From Chitinophagaceae bacterium (GTDB taxonomy: Bacteria; Bacteroidota; Bacteroidia; Chitinophagales; Chitinophagaceae): a stretch of DNA of 64,000 bases. Both the position numbers and the translations under genes were made by a program. Shown here one piece after another: positions 49,201 through 57,436 of this stretch (its first letter is position 1; every line of letters begins with the position of its first letter). A model generated the notes under the pieces. It ran no database searches, had not been told where the DNA came from, and worked only from the letters and a program-made list of their open reading frames with translations. The DNA lies in assembly GCA_016787065.1 (NCBI GenBank), contig JAEUVD010000018.1, positions 1-64,000 on the forward strand, in the 5' to 3' direction.

Positions 49201-49672
49201 AAAGTTCATATCCATTCGCTGCGTCGTTTCCGATAAAATAAAGATTACCATTATACTCAACCGGTGCCCCAGCCCCTGTAGAGCTGGTATTTTTCATGTT
49301 GGAATGTATCAATTGATTGAATGCCGTTGTGCCATCTGTTTTCCATAAACTCCAATTTTGCAGAGCATCTGTGGTGTAGTAGTATAAATAATTATTGTAA
49401 ACGAAGGCAAAAAAAGGACCATCTGTAGAGGTAACATCCAAGCAAATCGAAAACTGTTGTGTGGTAATATCATATTTGAAGATGTGATTCACCGAATCGA
49501 AAGTCGGATCGAGTTTTCCCGCGAGGTAAATGTTTCCATTATACACTATTTTATCTGTATAGTTGGATTGATAGCTGAAGGTGTCATTAATATCTTTAAC
49601 TAACTCAATTTGTGCTTGCAGTTTCAACACACTACAAATAAAAAATAAGGAGAACCATATACTTTTTGGCAT
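46235..49672 (-). CDS. T9SS-secreted ELWxTDGT-repeat protein
   Basis: 1145 residues from the ATG at 49672 (MPKSIWFSLFFICSVLKLQAQ, signal peptide); the longer frame upstream is not signal-like. About fifteen repeats of ~50 residues, each with a core like ELWVTDGTTSGTHIVKDI and a NNKIYFxA strand, form a beta-propeller- or solenoid-like body. A C-terminal beta domain and a T9SS sorting domain (VYPNPINETCLVDIG) end the protein. ELWxTDGT proteins are common Bacteroidota surface proteins of unknown function. Monocistronic, in a long leftward stretch. Confidence 0.85.
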   Translation of the reverse strand: MPKSIWFSLFFICSVLKLQAQIELVKDINDTFSYQSNYTDKIVYNGNIYLAGKLDPTFDSVNHIFKYDITTQQFSICLDVTSTDGPFFAFVYNNYLYYYTTDALQNWSLWKTDGTTAFNQLIHSNMKNTSSTGAGAPVEYNGNLYFIGNDAANGYELWVTDGTTSGTHIVKDIRAGSNSSGPKFLTVYNNKIYFNADDGLTGEELWMSDGTNNGTVLVKDIYSGVYSSSPYYMKVINGKIVFTAITYLNGRELWVTDGTSAGTALLKDINLGMNGSNILGFYSWNNKLCFDADSNNIRKIFETDGTPSGTNALFNPTPGNSIIGILQPFNSQILFVGNTTSTGNELWRTDGTLVGTYMVKDIAQSFYSSNPSNVVLDTLNNGLIITADNDTSATTSNTELWFTDGTTTGTYLIKDINNKPTSTIMYGSRLLLNNKIYFEADNDTLGTELYVTDGTNAGTKLVVDAESCTLGAGTFLSINGGPLFNFQNNNFFRATTKALGTELWITDGTNGGTRLVEDILPGTTSPNLRYLDTLNGELYLFLKTSQDELRKVNSNFTATSIIKSITPTMLFYRPIKYNNKIYFNGVQEPQISLNMPSNTWVTDGTTAGTIALLPFVMKYGIVYNNKILFYGMDSTQDSELWISDGTLGGTQLVKNINTSSNSDIKFFTPYNGFMYFIATDATNGDGLWKTDGTAAGTVLVKDLNSQIATAGVIGMQVCGNKIYIMLNNVPAGTTKLWVSDGTTSGTNFIPSSIPGFDFTGVALGNSFFYEYNGKAYFWLYNWQSPSSNDGFWTSDGTSAGTYLLKYGLPMYGEAVTSNGLMYFGMGDSITGIELYRSDGTPNGTSMVQDKFPGKLGLSPVNLTNSNGTILFFGQTRETGTELFSYCAETQGTASVSGSSTHRLKACEGVYNLSPCEKICEVTNNYLFDADVIKAQVWIDNLLGSSYVSRRYELKNKPTEYNNSGSITLYFKQSEFDLYNSQSNYYVPIDSFDSQNYKSNIVVAHYADTSVGETGLISSYNASTLTTIDPLDSNIKWNSNLHCWEIKFDYAQGYGGFFIKGLNPLSSATATLLSPKVYPNPINETCLVDIGNSKTIHEAVLFNLLGSSIKHFSIHSHLNQLDLSFLKPGVYILQVGDEFYTKLVKQ

Positions 49673-49870
49673 AAGAAATGATTTAATTATGCAACGAATA
49701 TACCATGATATGCTCAGTTTAAATACCATACAGAAGAAATACTGTAATGATTTTTCCGGCCTTGGTTTAACCCAAAACCCCTCAAGCTGCCAATGTTATG
49801 TTGATTCATGAACATACTTTCACCTCAACCTGGCGTTTCCCCAATTGGGCTTAAAAATTTCCAAGTTTAT

Positions 49871-49939
49871 GGGAGTAATTATATCTAAGGTTGCATGTAA
49901 AACTGTGCTTCACTAATAGCATGCAAACCATTTACTCCC
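49871..49939. repeat. Nested inverted repeat in a 600-bp gap
   Basis: The outer stem GGGAGTAA (49871-49878) pairs with TTACTCCC (49932-49939). Within it, GGTTGCATG (49889-49897) pairs with CATGCAAACC (49920-49929; one bulge). Together they make a ~69-nt long-stem structure. There is no adjoining T-run. The gap 49673-50276 otherwise shows only AT-rich sequence and must hold the promoter of the five-gene operon to its right. Could be a structured RNA or a small mobile-repeat remnant. Confidence 0.55.
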
Positions 49940-50276
49940 GTATTTAATTCCAATCCCAAGGAAAGACGACCAATTACTCATTTATACGCTATGATATGAA
50001 GGATATACTATAGATTTGAGGTATGTATAAAGGAACATAAAATGATTTCATCCTAAACCTATTTATATGGTAAGTAAATTTATTTGTTATTGCCGTTATG
50101 CATTCCTTTTGAACCTAGTTATGCCAACCTTGGATTTATTCTTTTTCAAGTAAAATATGTTGTCATCATGAGAATACGATCCATAAAAATCAATCGAATA
50201 AAAAGAATAAGTAACTTAGCTTTACGAAACAAGCAACCTATCTAATCTCATTTTTAATTTTAATAATTGATATGCT

Positions 50277-53200
50277 ATGAAAAAATCAACCGCTAAACCC
50301 TCTACAGTAAAAAAGGGAAAGGCCACTCCTGCCGTGAAGGCTACACCAAAAAAAACAGCCAAGCCAGTAGTTAAAAAAACGCTGGCAAAAGCACCAGCTA
50401 AAGGAAGCACTACAACCAAGAAAAAGGCGGCGCCTCCAACACCAAAAAGTATCAAAGGAAGTAAGCGCTTTGTTTCTGTTATCACCCATCGGGATGTAGA
50501 AGAGTACAAAAATAAACTAAGCAACGAAGGATCCATTCATCATAACACCATTCTAAAATCATTAAAGGCGAGTTCATTTACATCGAGCTCCAAGTTGAAA
50601 GCAAGTTTCAAAAAAACAAAATTTAAAAAAGCTGAATTAGCACCTGCATTTAAAGTGGTGTATAAGGATAGTCCGAAAAATGCCGCCAAGCTTTCTGAAA
50701 CCTATGCCGCTAGTTTAAAAAGTAGCGACGAACATCGTGAATTTTTTCAGCAAGTAGCAGGTATGGGCAAGGGCGAACGCGCTGCAGCCATTAAAGGGTA
50801 CAAAATTGGCAAACAAGGACGAGGAGTAGTACATGCAATCAGTCAGCTACCACGCCGTCATGCTCGTTTACTCATGGTTGATTTCTTGACGGATGAAAAA
50901 GGAAAACGCGACAAAGCCGCCATGCAAGATGCCATGATTTGGCTGCGCGATGCGGGAAGTATTATGCGCAAAGTTGATGGCAAAAAAGGGAAAAAGAAAA
51001 AACCTAATCCGGATTTTGATGAAGCCGTTGTAGAGTTTTTTGAGGATGTAGCGGATGCCATCGTAGATGCGGTAACCTCGGTAGTGGATGCTATTGTGAG
51101 TGCCGTTAAAACCTTAGGCGAAGCAATTGCAGATGTTATTAGTTGGACTCGTGATGCGATCGCTAGTTTGGCTCGTGCCCTCATGGAAGCTGCCAAAACG
51201 ATTGGCGAAATTGTTCAAGCTGCGTTTGAGGCCGGGTACGAACTCGTAAAGAAAATGATACAAGGTTTAATTGATATCGGAAAAACTTTTTATGATATTT
51301 TAGAGGATACAATTAACGCAGGCATCGAATTATTTAAAACGGTATTACGCGCCATCGATAACTTAGGAAGAATCTTTAAAGAATTTTTAGAGTGGGTGGC
51401 TACAAAAACCATCGACTTAATTCAAAAAGCAGTAGAGGCTTTAATTTCTATTGGAAAATCCATTGGCAATATTCTAGAGCAAGCCTTTCAATTTGGTTTC
51501 GCTTTAATAAAAGGCATTACCGAAGCCCTTTTAGCGTTAGGTAAAACAATGGGCGAAATTTTACTTACGGCACTCACTCGTCCATGGCAACTCATGGATC
51601 AAATTGTGCGCTCTCTACGCGACTTAGGATCCACCGTTGGCAATATTTTAAATAATATTAAAAATGAAGCCGCTAATTTGTTCAATACCGTAGTGCAATC
51701 GTTAGCGCGAATTGGTAATACCATCGTTGACTTGCTATCCTACGCAGCGTCGGCTGTGGTGGAATTAGGTAAGAAGGTGGTAAAAGCCATCTTGGATGCT
51801 GGTATAACCATTGCCGATATGCTGAGTTCTATCGCAACAAAAACAGTGGCCATTATTAAAGGAGTTGTAAGTAAGTTGTTTGAATTAGGAAAGAAACTGA
51901 TCGACGTTGTAAAAAGTATTGCAAAACTTGGTTTCGATTTATTGAAGAAAGTAATCAAAGCAGCCTTTGAATTAGGAAAAACCGTAGCCGAGTTTATTAA
52001 AACGATGGTTGAATTTACTTACAAAACGGCTGCTCGATTAATAGATGCGGCTCTCGAAATAGGGGCTAAGGTGGCAGACATGCTCGAGTCTGTGGCGAAA
52101 GCAGGTTACTTTGTTTTCCGAAAAGTAGTTGCAGGTATCTTGCAAGCGTTAGGGCCTGTGGGCGATGTATTAAATTGGTTAATTGAGCGTGGCGAAAGTT
52201 TAGCTTCCAAACTTTGGGAAGAAACGGTGAAAGCAATTCGCTTCGTGAAGAATTCATTTACTCAAGTATTAGATTGGGCCGCTACCCAAGCAAGTAATGT
52301 ATTTAATACCATAGTGACAGCCATCAATTCATTAGGCGAAAGTATTATGTCGGTGCTTGAATGGGCTGAAGCTGCAGGTACTTGGGCCTTGGAAATGGTT
52401 TCTGAAGCCTTCATCAGTATCGGAAAGAGCTTTGATTATATTTTAAATTATCTCGAAAAAGATTTCTTACCAGGTATTGCCAAAGCCGTGAAAGGTATGC
52501 TGGAAGCCGGTGTGGCCATCGCTGAACTGGTAGGTTGGATGGCGAAACGTGCGGTGGAAGTTGTTACTGAAGTAGTGAAAGGTGCGCTCGAAGCGGGTGC
52601 CACTATCGCTACCTTCATTGCGGAAACTGCCTTGCATCCTGAAAATGCCATGCAAAATTTAATGACCGCGTTTGATGCGTTAGGTAAAACATTGAATGAT
52701 GTGTTACAAGCAACCATTATTGATACAGCGAATCAATTTGCAGAGGAAGTTACCAAGGCTTTAGTATCCATTGGAAAAGCTTGCAAAGATATTTTAGTTG
52801 GTGTATTAGAAATTTTAGGCGGTGCTATTGGAACCTTTATTGATATCTTCTTGCAATTGTTAAATGGCTATCGAAAACTATCGGCTACGGAAATTGCGGA
52901 GGCTAAAAAAGTATTCGGTAACTCGATTGATTACAGCAAGGTGAGTATATCGGAAGATAGTATTCAAAACGACATCATCTTTGGCGTACAAGATTTCTTC
53001 GGTCAGTTAGGCGATGGCAACTTTAGTGGTTTAACCGATGAGCGTGATTCTCGCGCTTTTGTAACCGGTAATAATATCAATTTCGATTTGGATAATCCGA
53101 TAAGCACACAAACCCTTATTCATGAATTAACCCATGTATGGCAAAATCAACATGTTGGCCCGATTTATTTAGCACATGCTATTTCGGATCAAATTGCCCA

Positions 53201-53435
53201 TGGTGATGATGCCTACAATTACGGCTATACCAATAAAACAACGGGTGAAGGTGGACAAGATGATTTGATTGCAGGCAATGGCGTGCTCGATAATTTCGGA
53301 CCGGAAATGCAAGGTCAAATTGCGATGCATTATTACGAACGAAAATTTGTGCAGTCGCCTGCCTTGAGTGTTGTTGAATGGCAACCCTATATCAATGCAT
53401 TTAAAGCGGGAATGCCAGAACGAAATGTAGCTTAA
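50277..53435 (+). CDS. Giant 29-residue helical-repeat protein with C-terminal DUF4157-like HELTH domain
   Basis: 1052 residues, no signal peptide. The N-terminal ~60 residues are Lys/Ala/Pro-rich and disordered. Residues ~280-860 are about twenty tandem repeats, nearly all exactly 29 residues, each opening (I/L)GKxxxxIL and ending with an ALxx-type helix; hydrophobic and charged faces alternate. The C-terminus (from ~885) matches DUF4157-type domains: KLSATEIAEAKKVFGNSIDY ... then the metallopeptidase motif HELTH at 949-953 in LIHELTHVWQ. DUF4157 is linked to cargo of extracellular contractile injection systems, usually at an N-terminus. First gene of a five-gene overlapping operon (next gene overlaps by 1 bp). 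Confidence 0.75.
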   Translation: MKKSTAKPSTVKKGKATPAVKATPKKTAKPVVKKTLAKAPAKGSTTTKKKAAPPTPKSIKGSKRFVSVITHRDVEEYKNKLSNEGSIHHNTILKSLKASSFTSSSKLKASFKKTKFKKAELAPAFKVVYKDSPKNAAKLSETYAASLKSSDEHREFFQQVAGMGKGERAAAIKGYKIGKQGRGVVHAISQLPRRHARLLMVDFLTDEKGKRDKAAMQDAMIWLRDAGSIMRKVDGKKGKKKKPNPDFDEAVVEFFEDVADAIVDAVTSVVDAIVSAVKTLGEAIADVISWTRDAIASLARALMEAAKTIGEIVQAAFEAGYELVKKMIQGLIDIGKTFYDILEDTINAGIELFKTVLRAIDNLGRIFKEFLEWVATKTIDLIQKAVEALISIGKSIGNILEQAFQFGFALIKGITEALLALGKTMGEILLTALTRPWQLMDQIVRSLRDLGSTVGNILNNIKNEAANLFNTVVQSLARIGNTIVDLLSYAASAVVELGKKVVKAILDAGITIADMLSSIATKTVAIIKGVVSKLFELGKKLIDVVKSIAKLGFDLLKKVIKAAFELGKTVAEFIKTMVEFTYKTAARLIDAALEIGAKVADMLESVAKAGYFVFRKVVAGILQALGPVGDVLNWLIERGESLASKLWEETVKAIRFVKNSFTQVLDWAATQASNVFNTIVTAINSLGESIMSVLEWAEAAGTWALEMVSEAFISIGKSFDYILNYLEKDFLPGIAKAVKGMLEAGVAIAELVGWMAKRAVEVVTEVVKGALEAGATIATFIAETALHPENAMQNLMTAFDALGKTLNDVLQATIIDTANQFAEEVTKALVSIGKACKDILVGVLEILGGAIGTFIDIFLQLLNGYRKLSATEIAEAKKVFGNSIDYSKVSISEDSIQNDIIFGVQDFFGQLGDGNFSGLTDERDSRAFVTGNNINFDLDNPISTQTLIHELTHVWQNQHVGPIYLAHAISDQIAHGDDAYNYGYTNKTTGEGGQDDLIAGNGVLDNFGPEMQGQIAMHYYERKFVQSPALSVVEWQPYINAFKAGMPERNVA

Positions 53436-54367
53436 TGAGTGAACAAACAATTTTGGTTGTTTTGCAAAAGGAAATCAAACCCCATCTACGTGATTTGATT
53501 TCAACTTGGCAACGCCATAACTACCATCCTTTGTATTTATTTTATGATACAGAGGATGGTTTTCCTTCTACCCAAAAAATCGCTCAGCATGCTGAACGTG
53601 CATTCGCTGTATTGGCTTTTACACCCTCGAATCGTGCGCCTCATACCCTGTTGGATGGACCGTATATCGAATTAAAAAATAATCGAATCATCCCTATTGG
53701 TATGGTGCCCTACGCTGGTACGGAAAGTATTGCACTTTTTATACAAACTACCTGTGCCGTGCATGATCGAAAAAAGAGCAAACCCAATGTGTGTATGCTT
53801 AGCCAACGCTTACCACGTTATATAACGGTTGCCAATAAAATTCATACCCAATTGGAACAGAAGAAACACCTACGCAGTTTAAACTGGACAGGCGATATAA
53901 TGTATAAAGAAGATGTATTGTACGGTTTAAACAGAGGCAGTGCACTTACCTTGTATGTTGGTCATGGAAGAGCATCCGGTTGGGTTGGGTTTCGTGGCGT
54001 GAAAGTACAGGAGATGAAATTATTTGCGCATAAACCAACAGCGGTGATTTTTTCGCTTTGTTGTGAAACGGCAAGCCGAAGGAAAGTAGCTTACTCCTTT
54101 AGTGAGCAACTCATTTTGGAAGGAATTAGTGCAGTGAGTATTGGTGCAACGCGTAAAACATTGTTTACAAATAATACCCGATGGGCAGTGAGTTTGGGTA
54201 ACGAATTACTGGAACATGTTGGAACGATAGGTGAACTCTTAGTGAATGCCAAGCCGTCGAATCCGGCTGCGTATAAAGATTATCGTCTTTTCGGAGATCC
54301 CACCATACCCATTATACCAGATAAAAATTTTTTTACAGATATAAAACATATTGAATCCTATGCCTAG
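53435..54367 (+). CDS. Clan CD (caspase/gingipain-like) cysteine peptidase candidate
   Basis: 310 residues, no signal peptide. The dyad is visible: H177 in LTLYVGHGRASGW and C209 or C210 in VIFSLCCETASRR. The following EQLILEGISAVSIGATR strand and RLFGDPTIPI ending are features of C25/CHAT-type caspase folds. These enzymes process target proteins after Arg/Lys or other residues, or act in conflict systems. The tight coupling to the giant repeat protein suggests it cuts or matures that protein; this is inference. There is no C25 secretion signal or T9SS tail, so it acts in the cytosol unless exported another way. Confidence 0.75.
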   Translation: MSEQTILVVLQKEIKPHLRDLISTWQRHNYHPLYLFYDTEDGFPSTQKIAQHAERAFAVLAFTPSNRAPHTLLDGPYIELKNNRIIPIGMVPYAGTESIALFIQTTCAVHDRKKSKPNVCMLSQRLPRYITVANKIHTQLEQKKHLRSLNWTGDIMYKEDVLYGLNRGSALTLYVGHGRASGWVGFRGVKVQEMKLFAHKPTAVIFSLCCETASRRKVAYSFSEQLILEGISAVSIGATRKTLFTNNTRWAVSLGNELLEHVGTIGELLVNAKPSNPAAYKDYRLFGDPTIPIIPDKNFFTDIKHIESYA

Positions 54368-54620
54368 TTTGGTAGAGTTAGAAGAACAAATTATTACGGA
54401 TCTTTACTTGGTAAAACCCGAGTTGGCACAGCAAGTGCATTCGGGTGATAGCTTGGTACAACAGCATGGTATTGAATCATTGGATATGGTTGAATTAATT
54501 GCACGCATAGAAGATCGTTTTCAAGTTCCTATTGAAGATAATGATTGGAAGAAATTACAATCGATTCAACAATTGGCTCAGTTCATCCAACATAAATTGA
54601 ACTCGGAACATGCAGGATAG
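54360..54620 (+). CDS. Dedicated acyl carrier protein
   Basis: 86 residues. Start at the ATG at 54360, overlapping the previous stop by 8 bp. Canonical ACP helix II: HGIESLDMVELIARIEDRF, with Ser40 as the phosphopantetheine attachment site. Acidic and four-helical as expected. Being inside an operon with a ketoacyl synthase pair and away from the housekeeping fab genes, it is probably a specialised carrier. It holds growing acyl chains as thioesters. Confidence 0.92.
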   Translation: MPSLVELEEQIITDLYLVKPELAQQVHSGDSLVQQHGIESLDMVELIARIEDRFQVPIEDNDWKKLQSIQQLAQFIQHKLNSEHAG

Positions 54621-55752
54621 AATTGTGATTACTGCCTATACGGTATATTCACCGCTAGGAAATAGTATTCAAGAGCTATGGACTAATTTATGGCATCATC
54701 AGTCGGCCTTAAGGGAGCATGATTTTTTACAACAGGAAAAATTCCGATTTCCGAAAGCCTGTTTGATGCATCCTTATCCGGAAGGCTATGAAACAGATCG
54801 AGGATGGAATTTAACGGAACGAGGTATTGCAGACCTGGTGCTTCAAGCAGAAATTAAATTGCCTGAACAAACCGGTTTATTTTTTGGTTCAACTTTGGGG
54901 GAAAGCGCCCTACTCGAACAAGCAGCCCTGCATTCAGACACAAATACAACGAAAGCCTATGCCAATTATTGGGCTCGGCGTATTCAAGCGAAATACCATC
55001 TGCATGGTCCGGCGGTGGCCTACGGAACCGCTTGTGCTGCAGGGAATTATGCCATTGGACAAGCCGCTGATTATATGCGCTATTTTGATTTGGATATAGC
55101 AATTGCCGGTGCCTCAGAGCCCTTCTCGCGGATTGCCATGGCGGGCTTTAATCGAAGTAGAGCGATGAGTAATGATTATTGCAAACCCTTCGATCAAGCG
55201 CATAATGGTATGGTGCTCGGGGAAGGTGCCGCGTTTTTTTTGTTAGAGAAAGAAGATCATGCGCGACAACGAAAGGCACCCATGTTGGCAGAAGTAAAAT
55301 CACTCGGCCTAAGTTGTGATGCCTATCATGCCACAGCACCCAAACCGGATGGAAGCGGCATGCTGGCTGCCATGCAAAAAGCATTATGTTTGGCGAATCT
55401 CACACCGGATGCTATTGATTGGGTTTGTGCTCATGGCAGCGGTACCATAGCGTCCGACGAAGCCGAATTGAACGCGTTAAATGATTTATTCAAGCAATGT
55501 TCACCTTGGTTGAGTGCATATAAAGGAGCTACCGGTCATACCTTAGGTGCTGCCACGGCCATCGAACTAGCTATTTGTATTAAAGGCTTACAAGAGCAAG
55601 CAATTCCGAAATCAAGTAATTTAGTTAACCCCATGCCATCACAACATATACAATTTTGTACTGAGAACAAATCAGTGCCACTCGCTACCATCTTGAATTG
55701 TGGGTATGCTTTTGGGGGTATTAATTCAGCTCTTATTCTATCCGCATGCTAA
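54610..55752 (+). CDS. Beta-ketoacyl-ACP synthase (KAS II-type)
   Basis: 380 residues, overlapping the ACP gene by 11 bp. The full condensing triad is present: C142 in YGTACAAGNYAIG, H275 in VCAHGSGT and H310 in YKGATGHTLG. The N-terminus RIVITAYTVYSPLG and C-terminal NCGYAFGGINSALIL are standard thiolase-fold marks. It is shorter than FabF (~410). It extends an acyl-ACP by two carbons. It probably pairs with the synthase-like protein downstream, as KS/chain-length-factor pairs do. Confidence 0.92.
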   Translation: MQDRIVITAYTVYSPLGNSIQELWTNLWHHQSALREHDFLQQEKFRFPKACLMHPYPEGYETDRGWNLTERGIADLVLQAEIKLPEQTGLFFGSTLGESALLEQAALHSDTNTTKAYANYWARRIQAKYHLHGPAVAYGTACAAGNYAIGQAADYMRYFDLDIAIAGASEPFSRIAMAGFNRSRAMSNDYCKPFDQAHNGMVLGEGAAFFLLEKEDHARQRKAPMLAEVKSLGLSCDAYHATAPKPDGSGMLAAMQKALCLANLTPDAIDWVCAHGSGTIASDEAELNALNDLFKQCSPWLSAYKGATGHTLGAATAIELAICIKGLQEQAIPKSSNLVNPMPSQHIQFCTENKSVPLATILNCGYAFGGINSALILSAC

Positions 55753-56225
55753 TCGAACCAACATCGATATTTTCTATTCAAAATCAAATACCTTTAACAG
55801 AGGCAAGCATGGAAAGTATTTTAACATTGGCCGTGCAACCCCTGCAGGAGTTTATTGCTTCCCAAACGATTGCAAACGACCACCTAGGAATTTATCTCTG
55901 TACAAATACTTCAGGTAAGATGGAGTCCGTAGCTTTTTGGAAGGAAAGTTTGATCAAAACGCCCTCCTTTGTGAACCCGGCAATTTTCCCATGGACCCTA
56001 CCCAATGCAGCGGCTGCCCGTTTAGCTTATCTCTTGCAAGTAACTGGCCCCGTTTATACATTTCTAGGTACTTCAGATCAGCATCAAGTACCCTTGAAAA
56101 CAGCATACATGGATTGGAAGAAAAAACAAATTCAGTTTGCCCTTATAGTTGAATTAGACGTAGAGGAAAGAATTCTTAATCTCAACTTGAGGGTTATTCA
56201 TCCCGAGGCGATAATCGTGGAATAG
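55746..56225 (+). CDS. Ketoacyl-synthase-like N-terminal domain protein
   Basis: 159 residues, overlapping the synthase stop by 7 bp. It resembles the short 'beta-ketoacyl synthase-like, N-terminal' family (PF13723 type): SFVNPAIFPWTLPNAAAARLAYLLQVTGPVYTF keeps the thiolase-fold strand/helix pattern, but the catalytic Cys of a true synthase is replaced (TGPVYTFLGT). It is therefore non-catalytic and could be a chain-length or partner subunit. Similar proteins occur in aryl-polyene/flexirubin-type clusters. Last gene of the operon. Confidence 0.7.
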   Translation: MLIEPTSIFSIQNQIPLTEASMESILTLAVQPLQEFIASQTIANDHLGIYLCTNTSGKMESVAFWKESLIKTPSFVNPAIFPWTLPNAAAARLAYLLQVTGPVYTFLGTSDQHQVPLKTAYMDWKKKQIQFALIVELDVEERILNLNLRVIHPEAIIVE

Positions 56226-56687
56226 TTACTACGCCAATGTAGCAAAAGCGTCTGTAGCAAGGGCAAGAAGAAGGAGTTTGTGCTAGGTGTTCAGATGTTG
56301 AAGAAGAAAATAGTCAGGGTGTTCACCTATCAAATTAAAAACGCAAGCAGTAAAGAATTAAAACTCTTTTTTGATCAACATATTTCTAAAGAATCACATG
56401 TTCGAGTGGACACTTGGAGAGCCTATAATCCGATAAATATTAACTAATCTAATTTGTTTCAAGAAAAAAGTAAACCAGAACAAAACTTCAACTAACTACA
56501 TCGAAAGACTATAATGTTTCAAACAGCTTTAAGAGGTGTCTATCACCACATGACTCATTTACAAGATTACTTTTATGAATACTTCGTTAGGAAAAACCTC
56601 AACAATAAAACTCAACTATTTCCTGCAGTCTTTACCAATATGGTTTTATCTAAACCAATTAAGATTATCCGGTTGAATTTGAGGTAA
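56226..56687 (+). pseudogene. Dead ISXO2/IS1595-family transposase
   Basis: Read in one frame, this stretch gives GKKKEFVLGVQML ... NASSKELKLFFDQHISKESH ... VRVDTWRAYNPI, a stop at 56445, then SKPEQNFN, a stop at 56493, then LHRKTIMFQTALRGVYHHM and QDYFYEYFVRKN, ending in a TAA at 56685. The order and motifs (DxWRxYN, then LRGxYHH...QxYxxEF) are those of IS1595/ISXO2 DDE transposases. The N-terminal zinc-ribbon part is missing and two in-frame stops interrupt it. No terminal repeats were found. It fills most of the 649-bp gap after the KAS operon. Confidence 0.75.
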
Positions 56688-56874
56688 CAAAAAGACCATC
56701 TCTATAAAATAATGTATTTGAGATTTATTTGAATCATTTCTAATCAACAGAGAATCGTAATTGTAACGCAATACCAATCTTTATTAGCGTATCGGACGTA
56801 AGAACTGTTTCGTTAATTCAGATAGCTTATCGGTAGCATAGCGTAAATACATTTTCATGCCTAAGGATAACCAA

Positions 56875-57411
56875 TTACTTCCTGGCATTTTTCACTTCCA
56901 CTTTATACCGATCACCTTCCTGCGTGATCCAAAGTAAGGCTCGCTGCCCTTCACCCATTTGAACAATAAAGCATGCGTACTTAATACCTTGCAACAGATC
57001 GTCGGTTATGGATGCATAATGCGACAATGAATTGCTGGTTAGATACCCTGTCATGCGTTGTAAGTCTTGTTGCGTTTTACATTTATCAAATTGATCTCTA
57101 TCAAAATTTACAACGTTAATTAGCGTGGTGGTTCCATTCAAATCCTTGGGTGTTTTATTGTCTTTACCACTTAGGTTATACCATTCTAGTTTTGATTTAC
57201 CTCCATCCGTTGAACGTATTAACGCCAAATGAATATTGCTTTTATTGGCTTGCGCCTCCGCTTCATGATATGCCTTATTTTGATTTAAGCTCAAGTATTT
57301 TTCTGCATCCGGTTTCATATCTACAGTAAATACATCTAAATTTTGCGCCTTACTTGTTTGAGCTAAAAGTAAGATCAACAAACTACTGATTAAAATTTTT
57401 ATATTTTTCAT
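56875..57411 (-). CDS. Secreted hypothetical protein
   Basis: 178 residues. Signal peptide MKNIKILISSLLILLLAQTSKAQ. The mature part is mixed alpha/beta with LEWYNLSGKDNKTPKDLNG and a C-terminal GQRALLWITQEGDRYKVEVK strand pair. It looks like a small periplasmic domain. No family recognised. It follows the lipoprotein-like gene by 25 bp on the same strand and is probably cotranscribed with it. Confidence 0.6.
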   Translation of the reverse strand: MKNIKILISSLLILLLAQTSKAQNLDVFTVDMKPDAEKYLSLNQNKAYHEAEAQANKSNIHLALIRSTDGGKSKLEWYNLSGKDNKTPKDLNGTTTLINVVNFDRDQFDKCKTQQDLQRMTGYLTSNSLSHYASITDDLLQGIKYACFIVQMGEGQRALLWITQEGDRYKVEVKNARK

Positions 57412-57436
57412 GCTAGGTAAATTTAAAAGAATATAA

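Noticed and set aside
50222..50536. Antisense open frame over the Lys/Ala-rich N-terminus of the giant repeat gene
   Set aside because: A compositional shadow of AAA/GCN codons; the sense frame is a clear gene.
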